A stretch of 64,000 bases of DNA from Apis mellifera (Eukaryota > Arthropoda > Insecta > Hymenoptera > Apidae). Positions 24,273 to 36,715 of this stretch are shown piece after piece (positions within the stretch are counted from its first letter, which is position 1; each line of letters begins with the position of its first letter). The translations under genes and the position numbers were made by a program. The notes under the pieces are model-generated. The model was not told the origin of the DNA and did no database searches. It saw nothing but the letters and a program-made list of their open reading frames with translations. The stretch lies in the NCBI RefSeq assembly GCF_003254395.2, contig NC_037639.1:5725001-5789000 (forward strand). Direction: 5' to 3'.

Positions 24273-24554
24273 TACAGGGTGTCAGGAACAGAAACAGAGT
24301 AAAGGAAAGAATCGAATTTTTTACTTTACGATTGAATTGATTGGAGGCGAACAAATTATAGGTAAGAATTATTCTGATACACGTGTAAAAAGTAAAATAC
24401 AATTTTACTATTCGATTTTTAATATTAGTTCGAAGAGGAATGGTCAAGGAATCCTCAAGAGGAATTATTTCAAGTTTGATGACTCCTTCGAAGTGTTTTA
24501 ATTTTTGTAATGATATATCTCCTGCTTGTGCCACCTGTCCTGAAACACCCTGTA
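24273..24554. mobile_element. MITE-like element with TACAGGGTGT terminal inverted repeats
   Basis: The left end reads TACAGGGTGTCAGGA and the right end, reverse-complemented, reads TACAGGGTGTTTCAGGA: the same terminus with a two-base indel. Both ends are flanked by TA (24271-24272 and 24555-24556), a target duplication typical of Tc1/mariner-class non-autonomous elements. The 282 bp interior has no transposase. It contains chance frames on both strands. Family assignment would need a repeat library. Confidence 0.72.
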
Positions 24555-24556
24555 TA

Positions 24557-27500
24557 CGTCCACGTGCGCGTGATCGCGGCTGATCGCGTTGGGTGAGTCC
24601 CGTGATAATTTTTCTTTCGGCTCGTAACTCTTCCTTTCGTGCGATCTGGTTGGCTGTAACGATGTCACGTTACAATCGGCACGACCACGACGAACCGATA
24701 AACAAAGTATCGTTGGATAAGACAGTGATTGGAAGTTTGCACGCAACGCGTGGTTGGTTTAACTCCTTCATGGAAATAATTTCGCGTATCGTGTGGGAAG
24801 AAGTGTCGAGAACTATTTTCTTCAAATTGTTCTCGAATACGAGTTTTCTTAGATAACTTGAGAATATCTCTTACATAATATGGCGCTTCCATATCTTCTT
24901 GATATAGATAGAATACTTTTTTTTCTACGTTTCGAACGATAGAGGAAGAGATAAGGGAAAAAGTATGGATACAAGTATTGAAAAGTTAGATGTTATTATA
25001 CTTCGTTTAAACACGATGAACGTTTTCAATCTGGAGATGGAATGGAATGGTTTAAAATTAAGTAGCACGTTTTTAAACGAAAGAAGCGGAACAGTGGTTT
25101 TATGATCGCATAAAAATTTTTGTACACTTTGTGATTCCATGGTACGAAAAATAAAAGTTCAATCAGAGTTCAAAGTTTTCTCTGCAAATTCGTCAAATTA
25201 TACGAGCGTACTAACGAACCGCGAACTGTTTGCTCCTATAATATTTGGACAATCGCATGATGTTTTTAAGACTACGATTTAAGAGCGAGACCCGGCTTGT
25301 TGGCGGTGATCGAAAATATCCAGCCCGGGGCGGCGATTACTCATGAATTTTCATTTATTCACTCGACATTGACGGAAATTCAATACGTTAACTACTTTCC
25401 GCGGCTTCCTATATGAAATAAAGCGGGCTGAACAATTATCGCGTTAAATAACTATCGAAGCTATTGATTTTATTTATTTTTTTTCCAATTTTCTTCCTCT
25501 TTTTTCTCTCTCTCTCTCTCTATATTTTTTATTTCACCGCGTTTTTCGCGTTAAACGCGTTTCAAATAATTCGTTAGCCGAATCGTTAATAGACGAATCA
25601 TCGTGGATGATTCGTATCGAATCAATGGTTGAAAACAGTTTGGGCAACAAATTCGGAGAAAATATATACGCAAATGTGTATAAATAATGTAACGTTAACA
25701 AAATAAACCGTCGGATGTGATTTTGAACGTGCACACGCAGCATTATTTTCTATTTTCCGTCACTTTGCTTTAAACATCGAAAATATTGGGTCGTGATTGA
25801 ACCGTAATTCCGGCCGCGCAATTGTATCGATGATATTTGATCGTTGTGAATAAAACTCGTATTTGAAACAAATTTAATTACAAACGCGCGCGCGTTTGTC
25901 ATACATTTATTTACTCTCCCGTTGAAATAATATTGTATTTTATTCCCGCACAGTTTCACTCTTATTCCGTATTTCCAAAAAATGCAAATAACGTTTCGAT
26001 TGCAAAAAATGATCAAACTTTCTCAGGTTACAGTTGTTCATACAACGACATATACGTATATTTAAATTTTAGAAATTGTAATCCGCACATTCTTTCCATA
26101 CTGAATATCACACTGAGATTATTCTTTCTTAAATTCTATTTTTCTCACATTTGTGTCATATTGCAGATCATCACGTATTCGAAAAAGGAAAAAAGAAACC
26201 CATTACGATAAACATCGATGCCTTTACCTGATCCATTCAACACAACGGAAAAGTTCGATCCAGAGTATCCAGAAAATTGTCCCTTGAAAACCGTATTTTC
26301 CCTTTCATCGGTTAACACCGGTGGCTGGCGAGGTTGGAGAAAAAGCGGGCGACGCGCGCGCGTTTAACCGGGCACTAAAAGTTTAATTGGGCCGCGTCGG
26401 ACGCGTCGTCGCCAAGTGGCGCGAAGGGCGGAAAATCTGGGGAGGAGTTGGGTAGGAGATGGCATCCCTTTCTTCGCAGGGAAAGGGAGAGAAGGGGGAG
26501 GGCAAGTTCTCTCGAGAAATTCTCCAACGTCCAACAACATCGTATCCGTCGGATACGCGTGGCTCCGGCCCCGCCGCGTGAAAAGGAAGAGGAAGGAACC
26601 AGCCGAGGGAGGGAGGGGGAGGGAAGGTAACGCGGGCAGAGGGGGAGAGATAGAGGGGCGGAGGGAGAAAAGATAGAGAATTGTCTCCGACAATGCGATC
26701 CCTTCCAACCTGGTGGATCGAAGTTGAGTTTTGAAAATGTATGCGCACACGGCCAGATTCACAAGGAGGGCTGTAAACCCCGCCTTAGGCCAAGCTCGGG
26801 AGGGTCCCTTATATTCCGCACTAAATTTCACCCTATACCGCCGGCAGACGACGCCGTCCCCCCTCGCCCCACCCCCCCCGCCGTTCCCTCCGTTTCTTCC
26901 CTCACCGCCGCCGACCATGTGTGTACGAGTTTCGTGCCAAAGCAGTGACCCACGAACCAACATATTGGCGTTGTTTGAAGAACGAGAATTGCTCGACGCT
27001 CGGTTGGGGTTCCGCGCGACAGGAGCATGAACGATCGATCGGGTAGCCGCGCGATCCGTGCCCCGCCACGGCTGTAAATACCGGCAGGCCTCCTTTTGAT
27101 CGTCACGTAGCCGCGTAATGACGAGTGCATTCTTCTCCTCCTCCTCCTTTCCGTCTTTCCCTTGAAGGGGATATCCGATTCCGACATGGAATCGAGCATG
27201 GGGGACGATTTCCTTTCTTAAGATTTTCGAATCGAGGAGGGAGAGGATCGAAAAGATTTTCCGGGACGGATTTTGGAATTATTGGAAATGAATATAGTTT
27301 AATATCTATCTATCTTGGTAAAAAGAAGTTTCGAAAAGAAGAAGGATGGAGGAGAGACGATAAGTTTTATCTCGCTTGACCGTTGAAAAAAGTTTGCTTT
27401 TAAAATCGGATCGATCGATTTCCATTCAACTGAAAAAGAGTCTCACGCGAGTCTCTCCTCTCCCGTCTATCCAAGGATCCCGTTCCCTGATCTTTGAATA

Positions 27501-27793
27501 TCTTCCAGGTCCCCGAGGTTTCTAACCTCGAATTTATCCCGTCGGGATTCCATGATAATTGAGGTCTAGGTCCCGACGCGCATCGGGAGGGATATTTGTT
27601 CTCTCCACTTAAAATCAAGCCTCCACGCATTCCCATATTACGCGGTTTCGTGCCGCTGCTGCCGGGCCAGCTCCGGAATGCCGTAGCGTGCGCGCCGCCC
27701 ACGCTGCATCTCTTGTCTCGCACGCACACGCCGAGCGGATCATGCGTCCCGCGTACTGCGAAGCTCGTAACGCGCTGTGCGCGGAGCAAATCA
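24557..27793. other. Gene-free stretch with a strongly CpG-rich block
   Basis: 24557-26200 is AT-rich with a CT run at 25503-25520. From 26330 to 27250 it is purine-rich and CpG-rich, with long overlapping frames on both strands (up to 199 codons on the minus strand). These are Arg/Pro/Ser/Gly-rich, lack domains and are most simply explained by base composition. Confidence 0.45.
25881..25898. repeat. 18 bp perfect palindrome with a CG alternating core
   Basis: CAAACGCGCGCGCGTTTG is its own reverse complement. The core is five CG dinucleotides, a potential Z-DNA-forming segment. Confidence 0.85.
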
Positions 27794-27879
27794 CGAAGAA
27801 GACGAAGGGGAAGAAGAAGAAGAAGACTAAGAAGAGGAGGAGGAGGAAGAAGAAGAAGAAGAGGAGGAGGAGGAGAAGG
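27794..27879. repeat. GAA/GAG purine tract
   Basis: About 86 bases of GAA and GAG triplets with few interruptions, within a CpG-rich region. Lys/Arg-rich frames through it are repeat artefacts. Confidence 0.9.
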
Positions 27880-28828
27880 GCTACGTGTGCGGGTCCAGGA
27901 CGGGACGGGTGCGCGTTAAGCGAGGACGAGCGGTGAGTTCACGCATACACGCGCTCTCCACGGTTCGCGCACAGATTAAACTCACGCACAGGCCGGCCCC
28001 GGGGGCGGCGTGCCAGCCAACTAATGAGAGAGGCGAGCGACCGAGCGCGATGATAAAGTCTCTTCAGAGTTCTCCGTACCAGGACCCCGAATCTTTTCTC
28101 TTCTCCGCCGACTTTTCCCCTCCCCTCCTCCAATACAGCACCGGCACCTCGGCTACCTCTTGCTACACACGCGAGCGTAAGTACGTGTACATATGCGATC
28201 AGATTGTACACGGAGAAATAAAAATGATCGAACGTTATCGATTTTCCAGTACACGGCTTCGCGGTTAATCGGTAACGGAAGCGAATGAACATGGCGAATA
28301 AGGAAGGATATTAACAGTTCCTCGAGGCGAAGCCGTCCGTTTTTCTTCTTCTAGGATCGAAAAATCGTTCCCTTCTCTTAGCTTGTAACACACAAAACGT
28401 GTTGGGAACGATTGGCGCGCAACTACTCCCGATGGCCTCGTACTTTCGTATTTCCTTGCGCGCTCGTCTCTTTTTCGAGCGCGCTTTCGAACAAGCTTTT
28501 AGCATGCACGTAAACGCCCCGTAAGGAATCCGGGAAGAGGAGGAGGAGGATATCGTGTTCGCGCCGTGGGTGAATGCTCAATAAGGGGCGAACCAATGTT
28601 TTATCACGAATTAAGAGGTGCTCAACATGGCCTACTACCCGACGCGTTTCGGAATTCTGGATGCAGGGACCGGCTCGCTTTCGAATGCCACTTTCGATCA
28701 CGCCACGCCACAGGCCACAGACCATTCTACCGTACCTAGTATCCACTCCACTCCGAGATCTCTCCTTTATCGACGGGAGGAATTGACACGCGCTTATTAG
28801 AATCGGCCGGATAATGGTGCAAATATCG

Positions 28829-28854
28829 TATATATATATATATATATATATATA
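28829..28854. repeat. (TA)13 microsatellite
   Basis: Twenty-six bases of perfect TA alternation. Confidence 0.95.
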
Positions 28855-31800
28855 CGAGCCCGCCGATTTGCGGGCCTTATTCCTTCGATGCAAGCAGCAG
28901 AGGAGCGGGCAGGGAGACGTAGTATCGGGACGTGTGCCGTTTTCAAATGCTACCGGATCACGCCACGCTGCGGGCGATTCGGCACGGCCACGGGAACGGA
29001 CAGAATACGTCGCTCATAGTGGGACGAGAGAGAGAGGCTTGGCATATACTGTTATTAGAATGGCCGTATAAGTACCTGTATACCTAGGATGCATACGTCT
29101 TTCCGTGTTTCGCCTGGCAAAGATGAACGCTAATTTAGGAACGCGGTTCCGTTGCCGCGGAGGATGCGGCGAGAAACTTATGGTTTGGACGGAGAGGGGG
29201 ATTATTATTCCAAGCGATTTCCTCGGGGGGGTGGAACGATTCGAGTGGAATCTTGTATTTATTTAGATGTCAGCTTTTCCTGGATCGGTTTATGTATCTG
29301 CTGAATTATTATATTCTTGGATTAGATTGTGAACAAGATGGAAAAATTAAAAGGAGGTATTTGACTGAATGAATTGAGTTAGTAGAAAAAAGGAGAAAGG
29401 AAAAGAAGATAGAATTTTCGCAGCGATGAGGATAAATCCGCGATAATATCGTGCTCGATATTCCGCTCGCGCGGAAGACTCTCGAACCCTCTTACAAAAA
29501 TATCAAGCTTCAAAGGGCGGTAAACCCTGTTCGGATTCAAAGTAGTAAGAAATCACATTTCAAAAGAACCCAAGGAGTCCAGACGTTAGGTAAGCCAACA
29601 ATTTGCATGCTATTACCGTGAGGCGTTTGTGCTTGGTGGCGGGGCGTTTTATCGCGGCAACCGGGACTTGTTTATTGTAATTACGAAAGTTCGACTTCCA
29701 GTCTCTTTACCTCAAAATCTACCGTCTCGAACTCGAACGCGTAATGGTCCGGAAAAAAGTTCAGGATATTTGATAAAATAAATTGTCAAATAATTATTGC
29801 TCAAACGTGTTTATCATGTTCTCGTTAATATCAATTTTCGATCAATTGTAAAAAATATGCATTGCGTAAATTACATCGTACATTTTATACATATTAATTA
29901 ATAGATTTTCATTATTCAAATTGATATAAATGAATAAAAATGTGATACTGACGAAAGTAAAGCTTGATACAGAACTTGATAAAAATATACTTATCCTAAG
30001 AAAGCAACAGTGTGTAAATAGTTTTTTTTTTTTGTAGTTATTTTAAAAGAGTTTCAATCAATATTAAAGAAAAGGAGGAAAGGAAAAAGAGTTCACAAAA
30101 AATGGATCGATGTAACAATGCGATGCACAGCGAGTACACAGAACCATTTCGTGGGCGTAATCCTCGAAGAAGCGTGGGTTAGAGGAGCCGTGTATTCGCG
30201 GTGGAAAACGTTTGAAAGGACGAAATTTGCCACGCGCTTAAGTCAACAAGCTCTTCACCGCCCGCGGTTGAAAAAAAGAGAGAGAAAGAGAAAAAAGGAG
30301 AAGGAGGGGAGGTTATTCAGTGGGCTTTCAAGATGCACGAATGTTTTCAGAAAAATCAGCTCCAGATACGCACATTTTTACGGTCCTGACGGCGGTAGCA
30401 CCTGACAGCCTCGAGCTGTTCGTGAAACGTGAAAGGATATATACCGAGGACGCGTCGCGTTTGCGGTCCTCGTGATCAATAGGGATCAGTATCGATTTCG
30501 TAGGATCTGTTTATGGCAGCGGACGGATCATCCGGGATCTATTGATTCTGTCGTTCCATCAATCGTTTTCCCTCTCGTATAAAGATGCTTACGTGAAAAA
30601 AAAAAAAAGAAAAAAAAAGGAAAACTGTTATTGGAAGAAGAACTCGGATAGAAAAAAGGGAATCATGTCAGGTTGAGTTTGTTACGCGTGTAATGCCGTG
30701 TGTGAAATTGTGCTGCTGTAAGTTTAGTAAAAAAAATTATTATACTTTTTCAGATTCATTTAAATTTAAATTTTTTTAAATTTCTGTTTATGAAAGATAT
30801 TGTTATTTATAAGAACTTGTAAAACTTTTCGAATCTATCGATTTGAATTCAGAGAAGATTTTAATTTAAAGTTTTACTCTCTTTTTTTTTTTTATTGAAA
30901 ATATTGAAATTGATATTTATCTGTTGGAAACGAAAGGAATGAATATTACAGAATAATCAAGTTTGCGCGCGTTTCGAGCACGCCTATTAGAATTTGCCGG
31001 GGTTATAGATACATCATTCAACTTGCTGTGACGCGGAAACCACTTAGACGCGGCCAAAGTTAGGTCATCGCTTCGGATTATTAGGTAATTAGGGTAAGAT
31101 GGTCTCCGTGACCATCTCGATGATGGAGAGGGTCCGGTATATGGCAGACTACCTACCGATAGATAAACACATGGGCAGATTACACAGCGCTCTCGGCTCT
31201 TGCATGGATATATGCAATTTAACTAGTAATTTCCAACTTACACCGGCTTAACTTTGGGAGTAATGATGTGGTAGTTAAATTGCATCACACGAGCGAGTTA
31301 TGGCGTTATAATGTGATGTGCTCTGGAACAAAGTGGATTATAGTGGATTTCTTAGCGAATAACTTCCCGGTTAGCTCTTGCGAAAGCTTCGTTACAGGAA
31401 AGATTCTGTCTTTGATCGTACGTACGCCGTTCAACGAGGCAAGTAAATTTCTTAATGATACCTCGCCGTCAAACCTCGGCCGAAGAAAATTTAATTGGAA
31501 AAGAAAATTTCGTTAACTATGCTCACCGTATGTCGTCGTATTCATTTTCAATCCGTTTCTTCTACCGATATTTCTCCAAGATAGCATGATTTTATAAATC
31601 GGAATTTTTACTTTACTCGTTGTACAGTAGTTACGTAAACATCTTTATCTATCAACGTAATTTCTTTATCTTCATTACTAATACGTGATAAGTGAAACTT
31701 ATCCGATTTCTGAGATTCGAGGAAAGAAAGAAATAAGAAAAAAAATAGCTTAGGCATATCACACGATATCTTTAATTCATGCTCTCGAGCGTGGAAGAGG

Positions 31801-34028
31801 CCAGGCAACAGGCGACCGTCGATAGATAGATAGATATATCGAGGGAACGACGAGAAGTTTAATTCCCTCCTCCATCGAACGCCCTCCTAGTCGAGGCACA
31901 TCGATGCAACATTGTCCGCAGGTAAGCGCAAGATATCGAACATCTAAGGCGTTGTATCGAGTTTTTCAGAGTGACGAAAAATCATTCGATTTGACCCTGT
32001 CGACCCGACGAGTTGCTTACGAGTTCAATCGGTTGGTCTCGTTAATTGCGCAACGCCCGACCCGTTGTTCGTCGATCTTGCATTTCTCTCGCTTCTCTAT
32101 CCGCGGGCTATTCACGAATCACCGTGAACACCCCGAGGAGGATCGCATCAGGTTGTTCCTGGGCGCTAATATAACACCGGCGCTTCCTTCTTCTCGATCG
32201 AGTCACGATTTAACATAGGCGTGGTGCGCCTCCTCTTACAAGAAGATGGACGGTTTGACCTCTCCCGCGAGTCTAGCGGTTCGATCAGGGAAACTGGAGG
32301 CACGTTGCGACGGTGCATACTCTTCGTGAAAGTAATCACTTTCCTTACGGAAATTTAAGAAAAATATAGAAACACGGTGAATAATGGCTCGATAGATCTT
32401 TCTGCCGTTCCGATTATCGATCGAAATGATTGTTTGTTCTATTTTCGCGATTAGTCTTCTTGGATATTAAATACACGTCTTTAGTCTCTCCTCCAACACG
32501 ATGAAATAAAGCTAGGATTCCAACTCCACGAGAATAAGAATATCGAATTCTCTTCTGTGAGAGGAGAGACTTTTTTTATCTAGAGTAGATCCATCGAATC
32601 GAAGATTCATGATATTTCTGAGAGAAAGGGGTATGATTCCATAGAAGGAATGCGACGAGCAAAAAGACAGGAAGTAGAGACATCGATAAAAAGAGACACG
32701 GAAGACGGTGTGAAAACCTGCCGAAATTTCCAGAGGGAAAAACAGAAGTCTCGACGTGTCTTGGAAGTCTTTCCTTCACTCCACCTCTGAACCTCCTTCT
32801 CCTCCTTTAACCGTGCACTCTTCTCTTGATCTTCCTCTCGTTTCTAGGGGGTGAAAGTACCGGGTGGGATGGGCAGCGGAGGTAGCGACAGAGCAGGGCT
32901 GTACGAAGAAAAGGGGCTGTAGTCCTAGTTCGCTGGGAACAGGGGTGGTGGGGTGGTACGTAGTCGGGCGTATACGTACAGTAGTAGCGTAGTAGTAGCT
33001 CGTCAGGAGGGGTGATTGCGGAGAAGGAAGGGGCATTGATCGGTCATGCGCAGACGATGCTAAGCATTCGTCGTCCTTTTCGTGTTACGCGGCACAAATG
33101 TATTGGCGTCATACAGTTATCCAGTACGTCCTAGGATTAGGGGTGAAGAGGGTGTGGTGAGCGGAATCCAGCCCTCTGTCCTCGTCGCGCGCACGCACAC
33201 ATATTTACGTCGCATCGTTTATGCGATAACTATCGAAATAGATATCGATCGCGTATTCGATCTTCCTTTCGATATCTTTCGCCCATTTTACTCCCTTTCT
33301 ATCTATACCCATTGTAATATATTTTTTTTCCCAACAGTTTAATATTTTTATTATAATTATTATTATTTATAATTGTATTCGTATAAATACTCGCGATACT
33401 ATGTTTAATTTATATCGATAAACGTAGATATAAAGGGAAAAATTTTGGAACCGTATGAGCCGAAGAGAGGTATATGCGATCGGTTGACGAAGCGCGACGC
33501 GTTAAACGAAGCGCGCTCATATAGGTTATATCACGCAGTCATGTAGGTTAGGTTAGACTATCCCCGCCGGCAGGCGCGTATAGCAGGGAGGCCGCGCAGG
33601 GTCCGTCATGTGACTGGAGGCGGAGGCACCACACCCCCGTGGGGTGCAACGAGAAGGGGAAGGTCGGTGGTGGACGCGCCGCAGGTGCGGGCGGGCGGGC
33701 TGACGAAGCGAAAGGGAGGATGAGGAGGTAGGGAGCGTGGTTTACGAAGGGTGGCTGTCGAGAGGAGTTGGGGGGCGCCGCGGCGCCTCTCTTGCCTCGA
33801 GCGCAGTGCGACGTCGCGACGCGCCACGTGCGGTGGCAACACACACCGGGGGAGGTACAACGGTACAAAAGTCACTTTCTTCCTTCCCATCGTGTATCGT
33901 CGCGCTCAACGCCGTTTTCATCCTCGTCCACACGCGTCTTTATCGTGCCACACCGGTCCAGTTCTTGATATTCCGAAAATTTCTGTGTCCTATTACCGCG
34001 GGGTTCTGCTATCGTAGTGTTCACCGAT
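28855..34028. other. Gene-free stretch upstream of the 34 kb transcription unit
   Basis: Mixed AT-rich and CpG-rich DNA. An A-rich run lies at 30597-30617. The block 30960-31300 is moderately GC-rich and holds a 14 bp inverted repeat and a nuclear-receptor-like word (AAGTTAGGTCA, 31059-31069). From about 33480 to 34020 it is CpG-rich, with frames on both strands and no domain. No supportable gene; probably upstream regulatory DNA of the next gene. Confidence 0.4.
31212..31285. other. Perfect 14 bp inverted repeat with 46-base spacer
   Basis: ATGCAATTTAACTA at 31212-31225 and its exact reverse complement at 31272-31285. It could form a 74-base hairpin, or be a symmetric pair of octamer-like protein sites. 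A second inverted repeat with arms AGATGGTC/GACCATCT and a 5-base spacer lies nearby at 31097-31117. Confidence 0.75.
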
Positions 34029-34036
34029 TATATAAG
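34029..34036 (+). promoter_or_regulatory. Candidate TATA box of the plus-strand gene
   Basis: TATATAAG followed by GC-rich sequence, ~30 bases before a plausible start site near 34055-34065 and directly before a long purine tract. No perfect initiator (TCAGT) is seen, so the exact start is uncertain. It is supported by the strong donor at the end of the presumed first exon at 34857. Confidence 0.45.
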
Positions 34037-34057
34037 GGGCCATCGTTCTAAGTAGTC

Positions 34058-34857
34058 TCGGTAAGGGTGTGAGAGCGAGAAAGAGAGACAAAGGGAATGA
34101 GGGAGAGAGAGAGAAAGAGAGAGAGGGAGTGAGAAAGAAGAGGAGAGGGAGGACGAAAAGAAGGGAACGAGAAAGAGAGGGAAGGAGAGAGGCACGAGTC
34201 GAAGGACGGAGCAATATCGCACAAGAAAAGGCGAAAGGTATGGAGAGGGGAGGCGAGTAAAAGAGAGGGCAAGAAGGGGATCGAGAAGTCGATGAGAAAG
34301 AGAGGAAGACGCGGGTTGCATTTCGAATTAGCCTTTGCTAATCTAGCCGAGTATTAGGTTACCGGGCCTTGGATCGTGTTTGTGAGTAAGCGTGCGCGAG
34401 TGTGTATTCGAAAATAAGAGGACAACCGAGTCGACGATATTGCGTATTTTCGTCGACCTATAGAATGTTTATTATTCGCGAGGAGGTCGAAAGCTTCGGA
34501 AACGCGACAATATCTTAACGACACACATTACGTTCGGTGTCGTGTCGTGTCGCGCACGCTTGCCTTGCGTTTCGCGAATCGTCGACACGATGGATTCTTG
34601 CGAGTGAAAAGAAGGTGCGTTTATAATTTTTCTATCGTGTTCTCAAACGTGTCGAACGACGTATTAATCGACGAGGACATCGCGAGTGCTTTTTCGAACG
34701 ATCGTTCTCGCGACGTGTGACGTTGCACCATTTTCGCGCTCAAAAAAACGAACGAACTGCTCGTGACTCTGTGATTTTGTATTATTTTATCATCTAAAAC
34801 TGATTTCGGTGTGGTTTTGGACGTGAATAATCGACCAGTCGTCTTGAAAAACTTGTG
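34058..34857 (+). other. Probable 5' UTR exon 1 of a plus-strand gene
   Basis: The exon would run from about 30 bases after the TATA box to a donor of consensus quality (CTTGTG, then GTAAGTACG). The sequence is CpG-rich and holds several short upstream ATGs with early stops, so it is probably non-coding. Weaker donors at 34379 (GTGAGTAAG) and 34615 (GTGCGTTTA) could give shorter forms. The downstream acceptor at 36711-36715 would join it to the exon bearing the first codons. The 5' boundary is an estimate. Confidence 0.5.
34068..34305 (+). repeat. GA-rich purine tract downstream of the start site
   Basis: About 240 bases almost entirely of A and G on the plus strand, with repeated GAGAG words. 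In insects, GAGAG is the site of GAGA-type factors, and such tracts near start sites accompany paused promoters. It may also form triplex DNA. The open frames across it are low-complexity artefacts. Confidence 0.7.
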
Positions 34858-36715
34858 GTAAGTACGTTTTCCGTTTTCTCTTTTAATTTTCCGTTATTTC
34901 GTCCTTTCGATACGTGACGAATAACATTTAGGTTATCTTGCATCGTGTACAGGTTACGTAGATGCGTTTCATATTCAATTAGAAAGAATTAAACGTTATA
35001 TTTATTCAATTAATCCTAGTGTATGATAGTTTTAAGAAATTTTAAAGCAATTTTACGAGTATTTGTCCCTTCTTTCTTAAAATGTCTGTAATTTTATGTC
35101 GATACTAGGGCATTTATCTACGTAATTTTTACTTCGTTTTTTACATTCAAATATCAGATTTATCGTTTCCTTTCTTTCTTAAGATATTTAATATAGATAT
35201 CTATGCGTTTAAAAAGTGAGATTTACTTTCATACTTCATAATTCATACTTTCCAATTCTGATCTTATCTAATTATAATCTACGCAATATGTACAACAATA
35301 TGTATAACACGTATGTATTGTTGAACTATTGCTAATCGAAAACAAGCATCAAATAATATGATAATTAGACTGAAATTATAAATCTGAAATATGTCGATGT
35401 AAAATACGATAACAAATAATTCAAAGTAGTGGAATTCGTTGAACGCGATGACTAATCAGAAAATCATCCGTGTACCGGAATGGCTCAGGTTATCTTTTTG
35501 TTTTGTGAAAGTGTTTACAATTAAAAGGCAGTTGTGCTACCTCGGGGAGTTGTATTTAACTTTGCTTAACTAAGTTCTCGATCCGTTGACGGAACGCCCG
35601 GGGGATTTGAAACGTCGACAGTGTAATTCACATTTTTTTCGCTGACTTTCGGTTTTCGTCTATTTCTTCGTAATTCTCTTGGTTATTCAATTTCTTTTAT
35701 GATATTATTATTTTCGTTTATTTTTTTTTGTTCATTTTTCGTTAAATCCACGACAAATATTTCTCGGGAAAATCTTTTGGAATATTCGTTTTATTTGACG
35801 TCTTTTACAATTCAAGTATCAAATATGGCCGTATAAGCAGAGGTTAGGTTTTGATCTTGTATCGTTATATAGGAATAAATGCATCGTTATTAATACATTC
35901 GAAATATATTGTTACAAATAGTCGTTGCATTTTATTTTGTTTCGAAAATACGTCGTATGAAAAACTGCTTTCGCATAAATATTAAATTTTTTCGGCTAAA
36001 ATTAGTGACATTTCCATTGGTTTTTTTTTTTTTACAAAAATTTATTTTCCCATGAATTTTATTTCGGTACGTTAGATTTATATGAAAATTGGATGCTTTG
36101 AATCGTGGTATGCACATTAATATTTGCTTATTTATTTCTGTATAAACGAAATTACTTTTATTGTCCTTTGTAATATAGCGTATTAATAATGAATGAGTAC
36201 AGAAATGAAAGCTGTGGAAATAATATAAAATTGCGCAATAGAGGAAATATGAAACAGAAGATAAACGAATTATGAAAATAAGATAATTATTTGATAAATG
36301 AAAAGTTTAGATTTATATAAGCAATTAGTAATATAATAAGTATTAAGAATAGGATAATATGCAAAATTATTTCAAAATTCATCATCAAATGCACGGTATA
36401 AAAATATAATGATTTAATAAGATAACAATTAATACAATATTTTAATTATAAAGTTAAATTTAATAAAATGGTATAAAAGAAATATCAGATTCGTCAATAG
36501 TTTTTAATACAGTATGAAAGATTAAAAAATATTATTGTATAAAATATTTTATACCATTTTATTTTATACCATAATGGTATTTTAAATCATACAATTTCTA
36601 TATATATATTATAATTTTTACAATTATTACAATTAGTAAGTTTATAGAAATGTGTAACAATAAGTATACCTTTTTCTCTTCTAATTAGAAAATTTGTTTT
36701 TTGTTAATATTCCAG
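34858..36715 (+). other. Probable intron 1 in the 5' UTR
   Basis: Starts GTAAGTACG and ends in TTTTTTGTTAATATTCCAG, both good splice signals. The interior is AT-rich with no coding potential. An inverted repeat (AATAAAATGGTATAAAAG near 36466-36483, and its complement near 36549-36566) lies in the AT-rich part. Confidence 0.5.

Noticed and set aside
26364..27199. Long overlapping frames on both strands (up to 199 codons)
   Set aside because: The CpG- and purine-rich composition removes stop codons on both strands; products are Arg/Pro/Ser/Gly-rich without domains or splice context.
33540..33560. TAGGTTAGGTTAG, similar to the insect telomere repeat TTAGG
   Set aside because: Only two to three units; far too short for a telomeric or interstitial telomeric array.
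36466..36566. AT-rich inverted repeat around GGTATAAAA in the 5' UTR intron
   Set aside because: The segment is so AT-poor in complexity that a match of this length is weak evidence; mentioned only in the intron entry.
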